DNA from: Onchocerca lupi | Taxonomy: Eukaryota; Nematoda; Chromadorea; Rhabditida; Onchocercidae | Length of the DNA: 64,000 nt | Direction of reading: 5' to 3' | Assembly (NCBI GenBank): GCA_028564675.1 | Contig: JAOVVO010000283.1 | Span: 31,687 to 95,686 of the forward strand | The notes under the pieces: generated by a model | Database searches by the model: none | The model's input: the letters and a program-made list of their open reading frames with translations, nothing else | Told to the model about the DNA's origin: nothing | In this document: positions 23,502 through 33,094 of the stretch, piece by piece | How the letters are laid out: the number at the start of each line of letters is the position of its first letter | How positions within the stretch are numbered: the stretch's first letter is position 1 | Made by a program: the position numbers and the translations under genes

Positions 23502-23607
23502 GTTACACATCTTTATCCGCATATTTTTAATCATACTGTACATCTCTATCTGCATATTTTTAATCATACTGTACATCTTTATCTGCATATTTTTGGTCAT
23601 ACTGTAC
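23502..23607. repeat. 33-bp tandem repeat, three units
   Basis: Unit: 'gtacatctttatctgcata' then 'tttttaatcatact'. Because 33 is a multiple of 3, the minus strand stays open through it as an 11-residue repeat rich in Met, Ile and Lys. I regard that frame as a by-product of the repeat rather than a gene. Confidence 0.75.
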
Positions 23608-23939
23608 TTGCTTATTTGGATCGTACGTCCGTATATATATATGATATACAGCTTATCTCTTGCATAACTTCCAACACTACGGTCAATACTTGCATTACGG
23701 GATCCCCGCCCAACCTCAACCGAGCTTACACCATCCCCCGCCCCACACTTCCCGGGATTCCCCACCCTAGACACCGAGACTAACTCTGCGGCATCTATGT
23801 ATCATAATGTTCATACCATATGGACATGGATGAAATAGTAGGCTGAATTATGCCAGAACGAAGTTTAAACTGTATTTTGAACTTTTGCAGCTTTATATCG
23901 CTCGGTAAAGTTTAGGTCTGTGGGGAGGGTTGTTTGTTA

Positions 23940-24062
23940 TGGGGGCTGGCGTGGGCGTTTTGCGTCGGGGTTGTATTTACGGAGGTTGACGTGGGAGGTG
24001 TACGTTATGGTCGTACTTACGGGGTTAACGTGAGCGTTTTACGTAATAGTTGTGTTTTAATT
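23940..24062. repeat. Degenerate G-rich repeat of about 39 bp, three units
   Basis: Three successive blocks share 'gcgtgggcgtttt' or 'acgtgagcgttttacgt' followed by 'gttgtatttacgg' or 'cgtacttacgg'. It stands out from the surrounding DNA by its high G content on +. Confidence 0.6.
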
Positions 24063-24520
24063 GTTATTAATAGAAGCTGATCATTAGCTTCTTGTAATAG
24101 TGACGGAGTGCACTTGTCATTGTTGGCCGAAGAAAGATCGCTAGATTATCAAAGACAAAGAAGATTTAGCGACTCAGTAGCCCGTTTTATTAGTTATTAA
24201 TTTTTATTACTATCAATTAGTCCATTATTTATTTAATTAACTAATTATTAATTCTTAGGTCTAAAGCATTGTTTATCTTAAAAAAAAAAAAAAGAAAAAA
24301 AAGGCGAAAATTCGTTGTATTGTTGATTTCTAGTTACGTATTACATATATTTATAGCATATGAGAAAGTATTACATTGCATATTCAAAAAATTCACATTT
24401 TCACTCGTGTTAGCGTAATACTAAGAGCAAAAGAAAGGAATTCTTTGGATGCTCAAAAAGTTTTGATTGCTTTTTTCGTATATATGGAAAATTATTTTTC
24501 GTTACTTTTAAAGAGGTGCT

Positions 24521-26619
24521 ATGACTGCACGCCCGCTGGTTACGGTATATAATGAGAAGAGCGAAGCGACTGATAGTCAGATCAAGCTACCAGGAGTATT
24601 TCGTGCACCGTTACGCCCAGATATTGTTTCCTTTATACATGATCAAATAAGGAAAAACAAACGTCAACCGTACGCCGTCTCAACTGAAGCTGGTTTGGTC
24701 TTTGTCTTTTTTGCTTTCTCTCATATTTATTTAAAAATATGGTGCTTTTTTTTAAAACTCCATAACTCTATCATGAAAATTTTATAACCTAAGGGAGATA
24801 GTTTTTCGAATTCAAATTAGGATATAATCTATTTTTGTGGATAGAATAGTGCTAAAAGAATCGAATCTATTTGAAGGAGACTTGAAATATCTGGATATTT
24901 AATATAACTTATCGGTTTACTAGTTCACAGAGATATTATAAAAACTAAAGAAAGTTGTGAGTTTTCATAAGGTGTAGAATAACTGAATTTTTGGGGAGTA
25001 GTAATCCATAAATTCGAACATTTTGATTGTATCTAGGACATCAAACTTCGGCGGAATCATGGGGTACAGGTCGTGCGGTGGCTAGAATTCCTCGTGTACG
25101 AGGTGGTGGTACACATCGTTCTGGACAAGGTGCATTTGGTAATATGTGCCGTGGCGGGCGCATGTTTGCACCAACTAAGGTTTATTTCTGTTTTTTGATT
25201 AGTTCTGATAATCTTTTTGATATGGAAATCATTTGTATTTGGCTCGAGTCACCTGTCTGCTTCATTTTAAAGGCATCAATACACTTTCTATTTTTGATTA
25301 ATTTGCTTCTAATATATTTCCAAATGATTCTTCACTTTTTGCAAAGATTGAATTGACTGTTAATTAATATGTTATTTCTAGGTATTCCGTCGTTGGCATC
25401 GTCGTGTGAATGTTGCACAAAAACGTTATGCGATGGTTTCAGCAATAGCTGCTTCGGGTGTTCCAGCTTTAGTGCAAGCTCGCGGACATATCATTGATCA
25501 AATACCAGAAGTCCCATTTGTTGTTGTTGATAAAGTAGAAGGTTTCAAGAAAACAAAAGAAGCTGTTGCATTTCTCCGGCGTTCACATTTTTGGGATGAC
25601 ATCGAAAAAGTTAGTTTCTACATGATGTTTTTGTTCAAAAAGGATTGATATTAAATTTGGGAAGAGAGCTGATTTTTGGAACTTGCATTTCATTAAGATG
25701 GAAAATTTGGAACACAAAATGTTTGGTACTAATTAATTTGCTAATTTAATTCCTCGATACTTTTTTAGGTTTATAACTCGAAACGTAATCGCGCCGGTAA
25801 GGGAAAAGGACGCAACCGCCGTTATAAGGCTAAGTTGGGTCCTCTTGTAGTGTACAATCAGGATAACGGTATCGTCAAAGCTTTCCGAAATATCCCAGGC
25901 ATTCATCTGCTTCCAGTAGATCATCTTAATTTGTTAAAAGTTGCACCTGGTGGCCATCTTGGACGTTTAATCATCTGGACGGAGTCTGCTTTTCGTAAAT
26001 TGGATCTTATTTATGGAACGGAAACACGCAAAGCCGTCGCCAAAGCTAAGTTTATCATGCCAACGGCAAAAATGACGAATGCTGACTTTTCACGATTAAT
26101 TCGCTCAGAAGAAATTGTTAGGGCCGTTCGACAGAGAAAGAAGAACACAATTAAGGTTAAAGCATCAAAGGTTCATCGCAATCCGTTAAAGAAGTCTGCT
26201 ATAATGGTTAAATTGAATCCATATGCAGCAGTATTGAAACGTACCGCTATTTTAACCAATCGTAGACAACTTGGAACGCAACATCCATTTGAGAAAAAGA
26301 TTCAGGTAATGGTTTCCTCTATTTGCAAAGGCCTCTATGCTATCCACTAACATCTAAACAACAGCTGTATTAAACAGAATGACTCTATTGGGAATGTCTT
26401 AAGCCTCTTATACATCCCTCAGGTATAGAGCCTAAACTCTTCTCAGCTCCTCTTTCTGTAGTATATATAGAGTTTTTGCTGAGTGTATAAGTACAATTTT
26501 CCGGCTTAATTGGCCTTTTCTATAAACGATCCTTTACCGTTCAGTATCATACATTTCAGGCTTTACGTCAGAAGGCATTTGAGAAAAAGGCTGCCCAGAA
26601 GACGGCGGCTACAAAGTAA
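24521..26619 (+). CDS. rpl-4: 60S ribosomal protein L4 (uL4)
   Basis: Five exons (24521-24692, 25037-25179, 25382-25609, 25769-26305, 26560-26619) give 379 residues in intact phase. Eukaryotic uL4 landmarks are present in order: MTARPLVTVYNEK near the N-terminus, ESWGTGRAVARIPRVRGGGT, NMCRGGRMFAPTK, the NVAQKRYAMVSAIAASGVP helix, GHIIDQIPEVPFVV, KGKGRNRRYKAKLGP and NIPGIHLLPVDHLNLLK. The C-terminal extension is Lys/Ala-rich (EKKAAQKTAATK). The protein lines the ribosomal exit tunnel. C. elegans RPL-4 is about 345 residues, so the C-terminal tail is somewhat long. I searched the introns for box C/D snoRNAs, which other animals host in this gene, and found none I could defend. Confidence 0.98.
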
Positions 26620-27227
26620 AAACATATTTGATCGTTATGTAATTTGTTATACATCAGAATTTCGTTGGATAAATTTTATAAAATGTAAGAGAAAGGTCAG
26701 CAATTCAAATAATATATTTATAATAAAGTCATGAGAAATACTGAATCCAGGCAAAATGGTATTTAACATGATAACTACTCATTCATCTAATTCAAAACGT
26801 CAAAAAACTCACCGTATTTCACCAGAAAAACATCACAATAAGAATGGTTTGCAGATGCTTTTCAGATTTATCCGCAATGGGGACATTTGTATGGATATGA
26901 GTTCACAACCCAGTACCACCCAAACACTGACAAGTAAAAGAGAGAGGTATAATCGGTCTTCATCAAAATTGAAGACCATAGCGAGATTTGTTCTACAAGA
27001 GATCGGAAACAATGATAATAAAATAGCGAAACAAGTCTAAATCGCAAAGAGACTTTTGAAAGAAAAATCCGTATACAATAGGAACAAACAATTCATATCG
27101 GAATACGTTAACATGGTAAATCAATACAGCAAAAGATAAACATTCACATGGCACATTTTGTTTGAAAACGAATGTATACTACTGATAATATGAAGAATGA
27201 TGATCCTCCGAAAAACAATACGACTGA
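26620..27227. other. Convergent spacer between RPL4 and the LysM gene
   Basis: The RPL4 3' UTR ends near AATAAA-like 'ataataaag' (about 26,720). An open frame at 26,756-27,040 on + is Ser/Lys/Asn-rich and unrecognised. Inside it, after 'gatgcttttcag' (about 26,860), another frame reads YPQWGHLYGYEFTTQYHP before a stop. Neither can be tied to a gene. Confidence 0.4.
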
Positions 27228-28610
27228 CTAGTTTTGATAAGCTTCATTTTGATAACTGGAAGAATGACGACTAAGTGAATGTCGATTCTTTATTTCGCCT
27301 TCGGGTTTACTTTGCATAAATTCCATTTTGAAATCTTCGGCGAGAAGACCCGCGCTAAAAATGAAATAAAAACAGTGAGTAAGAAAATTCAAACAAATGA
27401 GAATTTTTCTTTCAAAAATCAATCATCTTCATATGTTGCAGTAGTTTTTTCGGTGCTTTTCTGATTGCTTTAGGTACGAAGAAAATTTTCTGGGAAACAG
27501 GAGTTTATACGTGAGACTGCCAGGTCATATATTAAAGATTCTAGCAACTAATTTAATTTTTAGAGAAATCTCAAGCGAATAATTTGCAAAAATACAGGAA
27601 TATACAATGTTCAAAAAAATGCAATCAAAGTTCTCTCCTAACTTTCTTTTCCCTTCAAATGGGAAGAAAAATTCATAGATTAATTTCCATCAAGAAATTG
27701 AAAATCGTCAGATTTACGTCGAATTCTCTGTTAATTTATGTACGCTATTCGTCGTCTTCCTGATATTCATGTCGATTCTTTTGAAGATATCCTGCAGGCT
27801 TTCTCCACCGACATCCTGTGACTTAATAGATTCTCCTCGGTTGTCCTTCACATTTATGGACCGATCCGATATATAATCTCCCTCAAGAATTTCATCATAA
27901 ATCGGTATCTCTACGTATTCCTTGAGATAAAAACTTTCATTCGACCAAAGACGATTCAACCGTTTTATTTCGCTCATCTATAAAAAATGGTTTGTTAGTA
28001 TTAATATTTAAAATGATTTGCTTAAACGTTTAACCTGCTGATAAAATTACCGATTCTTATTTGAACAAATCTTCCAAGATGATTCAAAATATTAAGTTAA
28101 TTCTTCAAAATGATAAAAAGAAATCAGCAAGTTAGGAAACATTACATATCCCACTTGAGAAAAAAGATTCCTGAAGAAAAATCCCTATTAAGTTCCTAAT
28201 TCATGAACGTTACAAGTATCAACATTTTTAATTTTGTCTTCTCAGTGACGAAGACTTTTGAAGAAGAGTTGTTAGGGACAAAAATTAAACTTTGTTGACC
28301 TTTTCTTCCTTTCTAGTAACAAATAAATTCCTAAACAGCACAGCACTAAATTACACTGCAAAATTATTCACGGGATTATTCCACATGATTTAAAATAGTC
28401 AAGGAATTACCGGCAAGAAATAGGATTAATAAAAATACATACTGAAGTGTTGTATTTTAGAACAAGTCCTTGAAGTGTATCATTTGGTCCAATTTGATGT
28501 TGGATTATTGTACGATAGGTTTTCGTGGGAACATGAGGATTTGATAAACTACCATATCCACGTGTTCGCTGATAACTACACAAGAATGTGCGCTCATCTT
28601 GACCGTCCAT
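27228..28610 (-). CDS. LYSMD2: LysM-domain protein of the LYSMD1/2 type
   Basis: Three exons (28610-28443, 27977-27718, 27354-27228) encode 184 residues. The LysM domain spans about 34-80 and is split exactly across the first intron: HQIGPNDTLQGLVLKYNTS, then MSEIKRLNRLWSNESFYL. It matches the vertebrate LYSMD1/2 pattern (GDTLQGLALKY, then IKRxNxLWTND). The C-terminal half is polar, with a predicted helix DIFKRIDMNIRKTT and a Ser-rich tail. There is no signal peptide or membrane segment, so an intracellular location is likely. The third exon follows from the strong donor AC|GTAAAT and the acceptor TTTTTAG. Without that splice the protein would end after 143 residues at TAA 27,714. The molecular role of the family is poorly known. 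Confidence 0.87.
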
Positions 28611-29261
28611 TACTGTACCACATTATTAGCAATTATCAATCTGAATTGACTAATTAGACATTGATTAATTAAGGCACAAAAAATACACACTGACTTCGAA
28701 ATCCCCGCCTAATTTTTTCTTATACAAACAAAAAAAAAGGCTCGATACAAAAAGAGTAGCACAATGATCCCATAGTCGGAATTTAACTGACCATAAGCAT
28801 ACCGTTGTAAAAAGTTTCAAAGTAAGACTATATAAGCAATTACTAATATAGGATGATTGGTTTAGAGATACTTGAAGTTGTCAAGAAGGAGGTACGGAAA
28901 GGTTTGCTAGAGAGTATTGAAATGGAGTATGCGGAAAGCATAGGAAGGAACATAGTTGTCATTAGACGCAGGGATACAAGTTGACAATTTTTTGTTGACA
29001 CGTGGAATCGATAAATTTATCGGTATCTCTCGGGTACATCTCCCGGTTGTCAGTCTTTGTTACCTTGGAAGCTGGTACGGGAATTCCGTATCATTTTGAT
29101 GTAGAAGTTCGCAGCTAATGAAAGAGGAGTGTGTGCCGAAGAGAAAAAGTCAGAGACAGAGATTAGATGAGAGAGCGATTGGTGCACGGGCATTGATTTC
29201 TTCTATTTCTGCCGCTTTCGGCCGAAAGTTTCCTTCATTTCTCCACCGATTTTGGCAGCAG

Positions 29262-29262
<1 letters not shown>

Positions 29263-29299
<37 letters not shown>
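29263..29299. repeat. (TG)n microsatellite
   Basis: About eighteen uninterrupted TG units in the upstream region of the SR-protein gene. Confidence 0.92.
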
Positions 29300-29301
<2 letters not shown>

Positions 29302-29344
29302 TTGTGTAGTGTGATTTGTTCTGTGCAACGTGAAAAAAAGAATG

Positions 29345-29590
29345 AATGGTCACGTAGGAGAAGAATTAGTCACGTAGGAGGTGGAAAGTCACGTAGGAGT
29401 AGTTGTGTAGGAAAAGGAATAGTCACGTAGAAGAATCGATCATGATGTTTCAATAATTTTGTTTGATTAGTCTCTACTTCTAACTGTTGGACAGCTTCAC
29501 GAATTCTTCTGACATCTACCTAAGAAGGAGTGGTTGCATAGGAGAAGGAATAATCATGTAGAAGGAATAATCACGTGGGAGAATTAATTG
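29345..29590. repeat. Degenerate 'GTCACGTAGGAG' repeat cluster
   Basis: At least seven occurrences of 'gtcacgtaggag' or close variants (gtcacgtagaag, atcatgtagaag, atcacgtgggag, gttgcataggag, gttgtgtaggaa), spaced roughly 17-30 bp apart apart from a gap around 29,440-29,520. Many carry an ACGT core, so the cluster may be a bank of protein-binding sites or just a decayed minisatellite. Confidence 0.65.
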
Positions 29591-29769
29591 CATAGAAATC
29601 TCGGGATTTCTGAGGGCGGGGGAGGAAGGGGTTGCATATTGGATGTGAATTTGAAAGAAACGAATTGGAAAAAAGAATCAGCATTCATTATGCAATCGAT
29701 TTATACGTTTTTTTCTTTTTTTTTTTTTTTTTTGCTTTTGTAATATAAATGAAATACATCTTCAGGAAG

Positions 29770-31930
29770 ATGGCACCAAGAAAACGTTCCACATCGAAAA
29801 CCAGTTCAAGTTCTTCATCAACAGAACGGTATTATTAATGATAAAATAATTCGTTCATGTTTACATTTAACTTATCATACTGGATTGCAAATCTGTTGTT
29901 TAATTTTAGGTCACGTTCACGAAGCCGTACACGTTCAAAAACTCGAAGCCGCAGTAAAACTTATTCGCCAGATCGTGGTGAAGAAGGACGTCTCCATGTG
30001 GCAAATATCGATGAGTCAGTACGCGCACGAGATCTTGAAGAAGCATTTTCGTAAGATTTTTTTTTTCTCATATATTATCAACAATGAATAATGTTTAATG
30101 TAGTTTTAACTTCTCATATTTCTCATCTTATCAATTTTATGATTTTTTTTTTTAAAGGAGTGAGGGAGGGGGATTATTAGCAACCAACTAATATTTCTTC
30201 ACTGTATACTTTCTACTGTTTGCAGGCGTTTCGGAAAGCTCTCAGAAGTTTGGGTAGCAAGCTACCCACCACTTTTTGCATTTGTGGTGTTCAAGAATAA
30301 ATCGGATGCAAATGAAGCACTCGCAGGATTGAATAACACGTAAATTGCAAATTCTTATTGGAATTCCTACGAAAGTTGAATGAAATAATAGGGTTCATAG
30401 TGACTTTAGCCATTTGCCGGAGGTAAACTTGAATAACATTGCTAATCTAATATTTGATTCTTTCGTAAATTAATCTTATTGTGTCTGATACCGTATCTAC
30501 AAACTTATGCCGAATTGCATGTAGTTGTACAGTTGCATGCAATATAATTTAAAGTGTACCATTATCAGAAAAGTAATTTTTGAAATATTTTCTTTTGCAG
30601 ATATATTCGTAATTGTCGAGTACGCGTATCGGTGGCGCTACCTCGGGTTCGTGCTCATGATCGCTATCGTTTTGGAGGTGGTTATGGGGGAGGTTATTAT
30701 GGTGGTGGTGGTGGTGGTTATGGCAGGTAATTATTGACATCTTCAATAATTTCGTAGATTTTTGACTTGGATTTGATGAAAGGATTCAAAAGGATGAAAG
30801 GAAAATGGATTTTTAGATATGGGGGTTACGGCGGCAGTCGATATGGGGACTATGGACGTTATGGCGGATATGGTCGAGATCGAGATAGACGGTAAGTATT
30901 GTAGGATTCTTATAATTTGAATAAATTAAGGGTACTATAGGAAAGTGGGGAAGAAAGATGGCTTAGTAGAAACTATTCAGCCATATTTCCCTGAAATATT
31001 ACCTTACAACATGCTGTGGTGTCCGTTTATTCCAGGATGGGTGGGATATACGAAGGGTTATCCATTAAATTAGTTTGATATAGGCCTGGATGATGGTAAA
31101 CTTTGGTTGCTTTGTGTGTGATGGAATCATTATGGACAGTGTTGAAACTGTGGTGATAATTGGTTTGTTGGCTCGGCTCCCTCCGTCGTCCATATTGTTT
31201 GGAATGGATGGGCCGAGTTGTGAATTGGTTTTGATATTGATGGTCCATCATTTTGTGTTTTTGGCATACTCTGGAATATTGTTGTTGGAAGATGGAGGAA
31301 GTGTATGGTAATGGGAACTCTGTAGTGCACGATTCGCAATTCTTTTGAAAATGGTTTTTATTCATTTTTCGGACATTGTGCAACAAATATGCCAGATTCA
31401 CGTTTCATTCGTTTACGAAAGAAGTGTTCTCCTCTTTGCACCACCTATAAACGCACTTTTTTCATGTTTTTTTATTTGAACTCTGTGACTATAATTTGTC
31501 TTTATTTTCTGCTTTATGAAACCATAAATTTTGGTATAACATAGAGTGTTCGAAAAAATTTGAACTTAGCCTCTTATGTCCAGGAATTTTGCTCGAAGAC
31601 CGTAAAGAGTTCTGCAGGTGAATCATTGTGTTACTTAAATAATTTGCTACTTTTTGCAGACGATCACCGCCACGCAGAGAACGCGAACGTCGCAGAAGGT
31701 GCTGTAATGCTGATGTTTTTGTTTTTGTTCTTGTTTTTTTTTTTTTTTTTTTTTGAGATGGAAGGCGACGATAAAGGAAAAGGCGAGAGAATTTGGCATC
31801 TCAAAGTTTCCACTGCCACTAGAAATAGCCGCATCAACATGCTAGTTCTAGAAATGATTCTGAAACACATTTCAGGTCCCGCACTCGCTCACGGTCGCGT
31901 TCACGTTCTTCTTCATCTCACAGTCGTTAG
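29770..31930 (+). CDS. SR splicing factor, SRSF3/SRSF7-like (single RRM)
   Basis: Seven coding exons (29770-29828, 29910-30050, 30226-30339, 30601-30726, 30817-30891, 31660-31698, 31876-31930) give 202 residues; every intron is in phase 2. There is a short N-terminal RS region (SRSRSRTRSKTRSRSK). One RRM follows at about 46-118, with RNP2-like RLHVANI, the SRSF3/7 signature VWVASYPPLFAFVVF and CRVRVSVALPR. Then come a Gly/Tyr-rich linker (GGGYGGGYYGGGGGGYG) and a C-terminal RS tail (RSPPRRERERRR, SRSRSRSSSSHSR). Such proteins act in the nucleus in exon recognition and mRNA export. An RS segment ahead of the RRM is unusual for this subfamily. The 0.77 kb fifth intron contains a likely poison exon (31,036-31,307), suggesting autoregulation. 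Confidence 0.92.
31036..31307 (+). other. Probable poison cassette exon in the SR-protein gene
   Basis: In the longest intron of the SR gene a 272-nt block is bounded by a strong acceptor (GTTTATTCCAG) and donor (TATG|GTAATGGG). Entering from the preceding exon in phase 2, translation reads about fourteen codons (RMGGIYEGLSIKLV) and hits TGA. The block is less AT-rich than neighbouring intron sequence and is unexpectedly open on the minus strand (31,027-31,401), as if under sequence constraint. Inclusion would target the mRNA for nonsense-mediated decay, as in vertebrate SRSF3 and other SR genes. That it is actually used is inferred. Confidence 0.6.
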
Positions 31931-33094
31931 AACATCAGTTACAAAAGAAACGTTTTGAGACATTCGAGATGATGCGATTGTTGGGAACATCACATGTTTT
32001 AATATATTTCTATGTTCGATTACTAATTTCCTGTATCGTTTTTAATTTTAATTTTACATTACATGCATAAGTCTACACTTTTTAGTCCCAGTCAACTATG
32101 CACATTCAGCATTTGTTTGAGAAATAATTTTTTTTTTTAGTAATGAATCATTTGTATTTTAAATTTCAACAACTCCTACATTTGCGAGCTTTTAAAGGGA
32201 AATAGAAGCAATATATTAAATGATTTATTGTCTCAAAGCTGAAATCCCACCCATTTCCAAATATTGGATTTAAGCTTAGATTTCAGTGGTATAATCGAGA
32301 GCTTAATATAGTTCATTTGTGGAGAGAGATATAATTCAATTAATATGATAGGGATGAATTATCCTTTCAGGTTTTCGTAGTATTAACTGTTAATGTTGTT
32401 TTTTAAGGAATCGATAATGGTAAGAAAGGAACGAATATTAATGCTTACATTTTGTATTATTTGTCCTTTTTTTTTCTTATGGTTGGGAGTTATTTGTTTG
32501 GCAGCATGTTGGAAGTATCTTTATTGTTGAATGTGAAGTTTTTACTAGCAATAAAGTATTTCATCAGTGCTTATAACATTAAAATTACTTATTTATTCTG
32601 TGTAACCAGAGAAGTTATTTTAGGTTTTTGAAATGGAACAAAAAGAGTTAGAAATTTGCTGAATATGTCTATTCGCTATTCTGCAGCTCTAATATAACAT
32701 AGTACTGTCATGAATGAAAATAGAAAAAATTTATTAATGGAAGTACGAGGTGTAATTTTCTGGTACCATGCAATACTTTGTTTCAAGATAATTCACATCA
32801 TCAAGTAATTCATTTTTATGAAATGTACTGGGGCGAGATGTAAATGCGAAGAAAGAGGAAAAAGATTAAGAGTTCACCTATGATTATAAGTTAATAATGT
32901 TGGTAATTTAGAAAAATGGTAGTAAGGGTAAGTTGGATATTCGAAGTGCGATATTTATTGTCAACGATTGAGAAACAATGTGACAAGTTTTAGATCATTT
33001 CCGGAAGTAATCCTTAGATATAACGTGTATGCATAGTAACTTATCAAAACGAAATGCTTACCAACTACTCCTCGTGCAGAATTCTCTATCATCT
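31931..33094. other. Intergenic spacer (SR gene 3' UTR to CABLES 5' region)
   Basis: No coding exon found. The SR 3' UTR probably runs a few hundred bases into this stretch. Near the right end 'ctcctcgtgcag' (33,068-33,079) is a likely acceptor ahead of the CABLES start. Confidence 0.5.

Larger units (their letters stand above)
23101..24520. other. Intergenic region with two tandem-repeat blocks and GC-rich patches
   Basis: Upstream of RPL4. It contains a 33-bp tandem repeat (about 23,502-23,607), a C-rich patch (about 23,700-23,780), a G-rich degenerate repeat (about 23,940-24,062) and a poly-A tract near 24,280. A 'cttttaaag' at about 24,505-24,513 is a plausible trans-splice acceptor just upstream of the RPL4 ATG. 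Confidence 0.55.
28611..29769. promoter_or_regulatory. Divergent upstream region between LYSMD and the SR-protein gene
   Basis: About 1.16 kb between two start codons on opposite strands. The middle (28,860-29,650) is less AT-rich and holds a TG microsatellite (29,263-29,299) and a family of 'gtcacgtaggag' repeats (29,345-29,590). A TCTTCAG-type acceptor immediately precedes the SR-gene ATG (29,760-29,765), a probable trans-splice site. Confidence 0.5.

Noticed and set aside
23445..23774. Minus-strand 109-codon frame with Met/Ile/Lys repeats
   Set aside because: By-product of the 33-bp tandem repeat. The plus strand is open as well, and no family or splice signals are seen.
25610..25768. Box C/D snoRNA in the third RPL4 intron ('atgatgt' then 'ctga')
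   Set aside because: The C box is imperfect, the two boxes lack a terminal stem, and no credible rRNA guide was seen. The known hosting of snoRNAs in this gene in other animals is not enough.
30525..30746. Frames opposite or shifted to the Gly/Tyr-rich exon of the SR gene (His-rich on minus, Val-rich on plus)
   Set aside because: Shadows of GGT/TAT repeats in the true frame.
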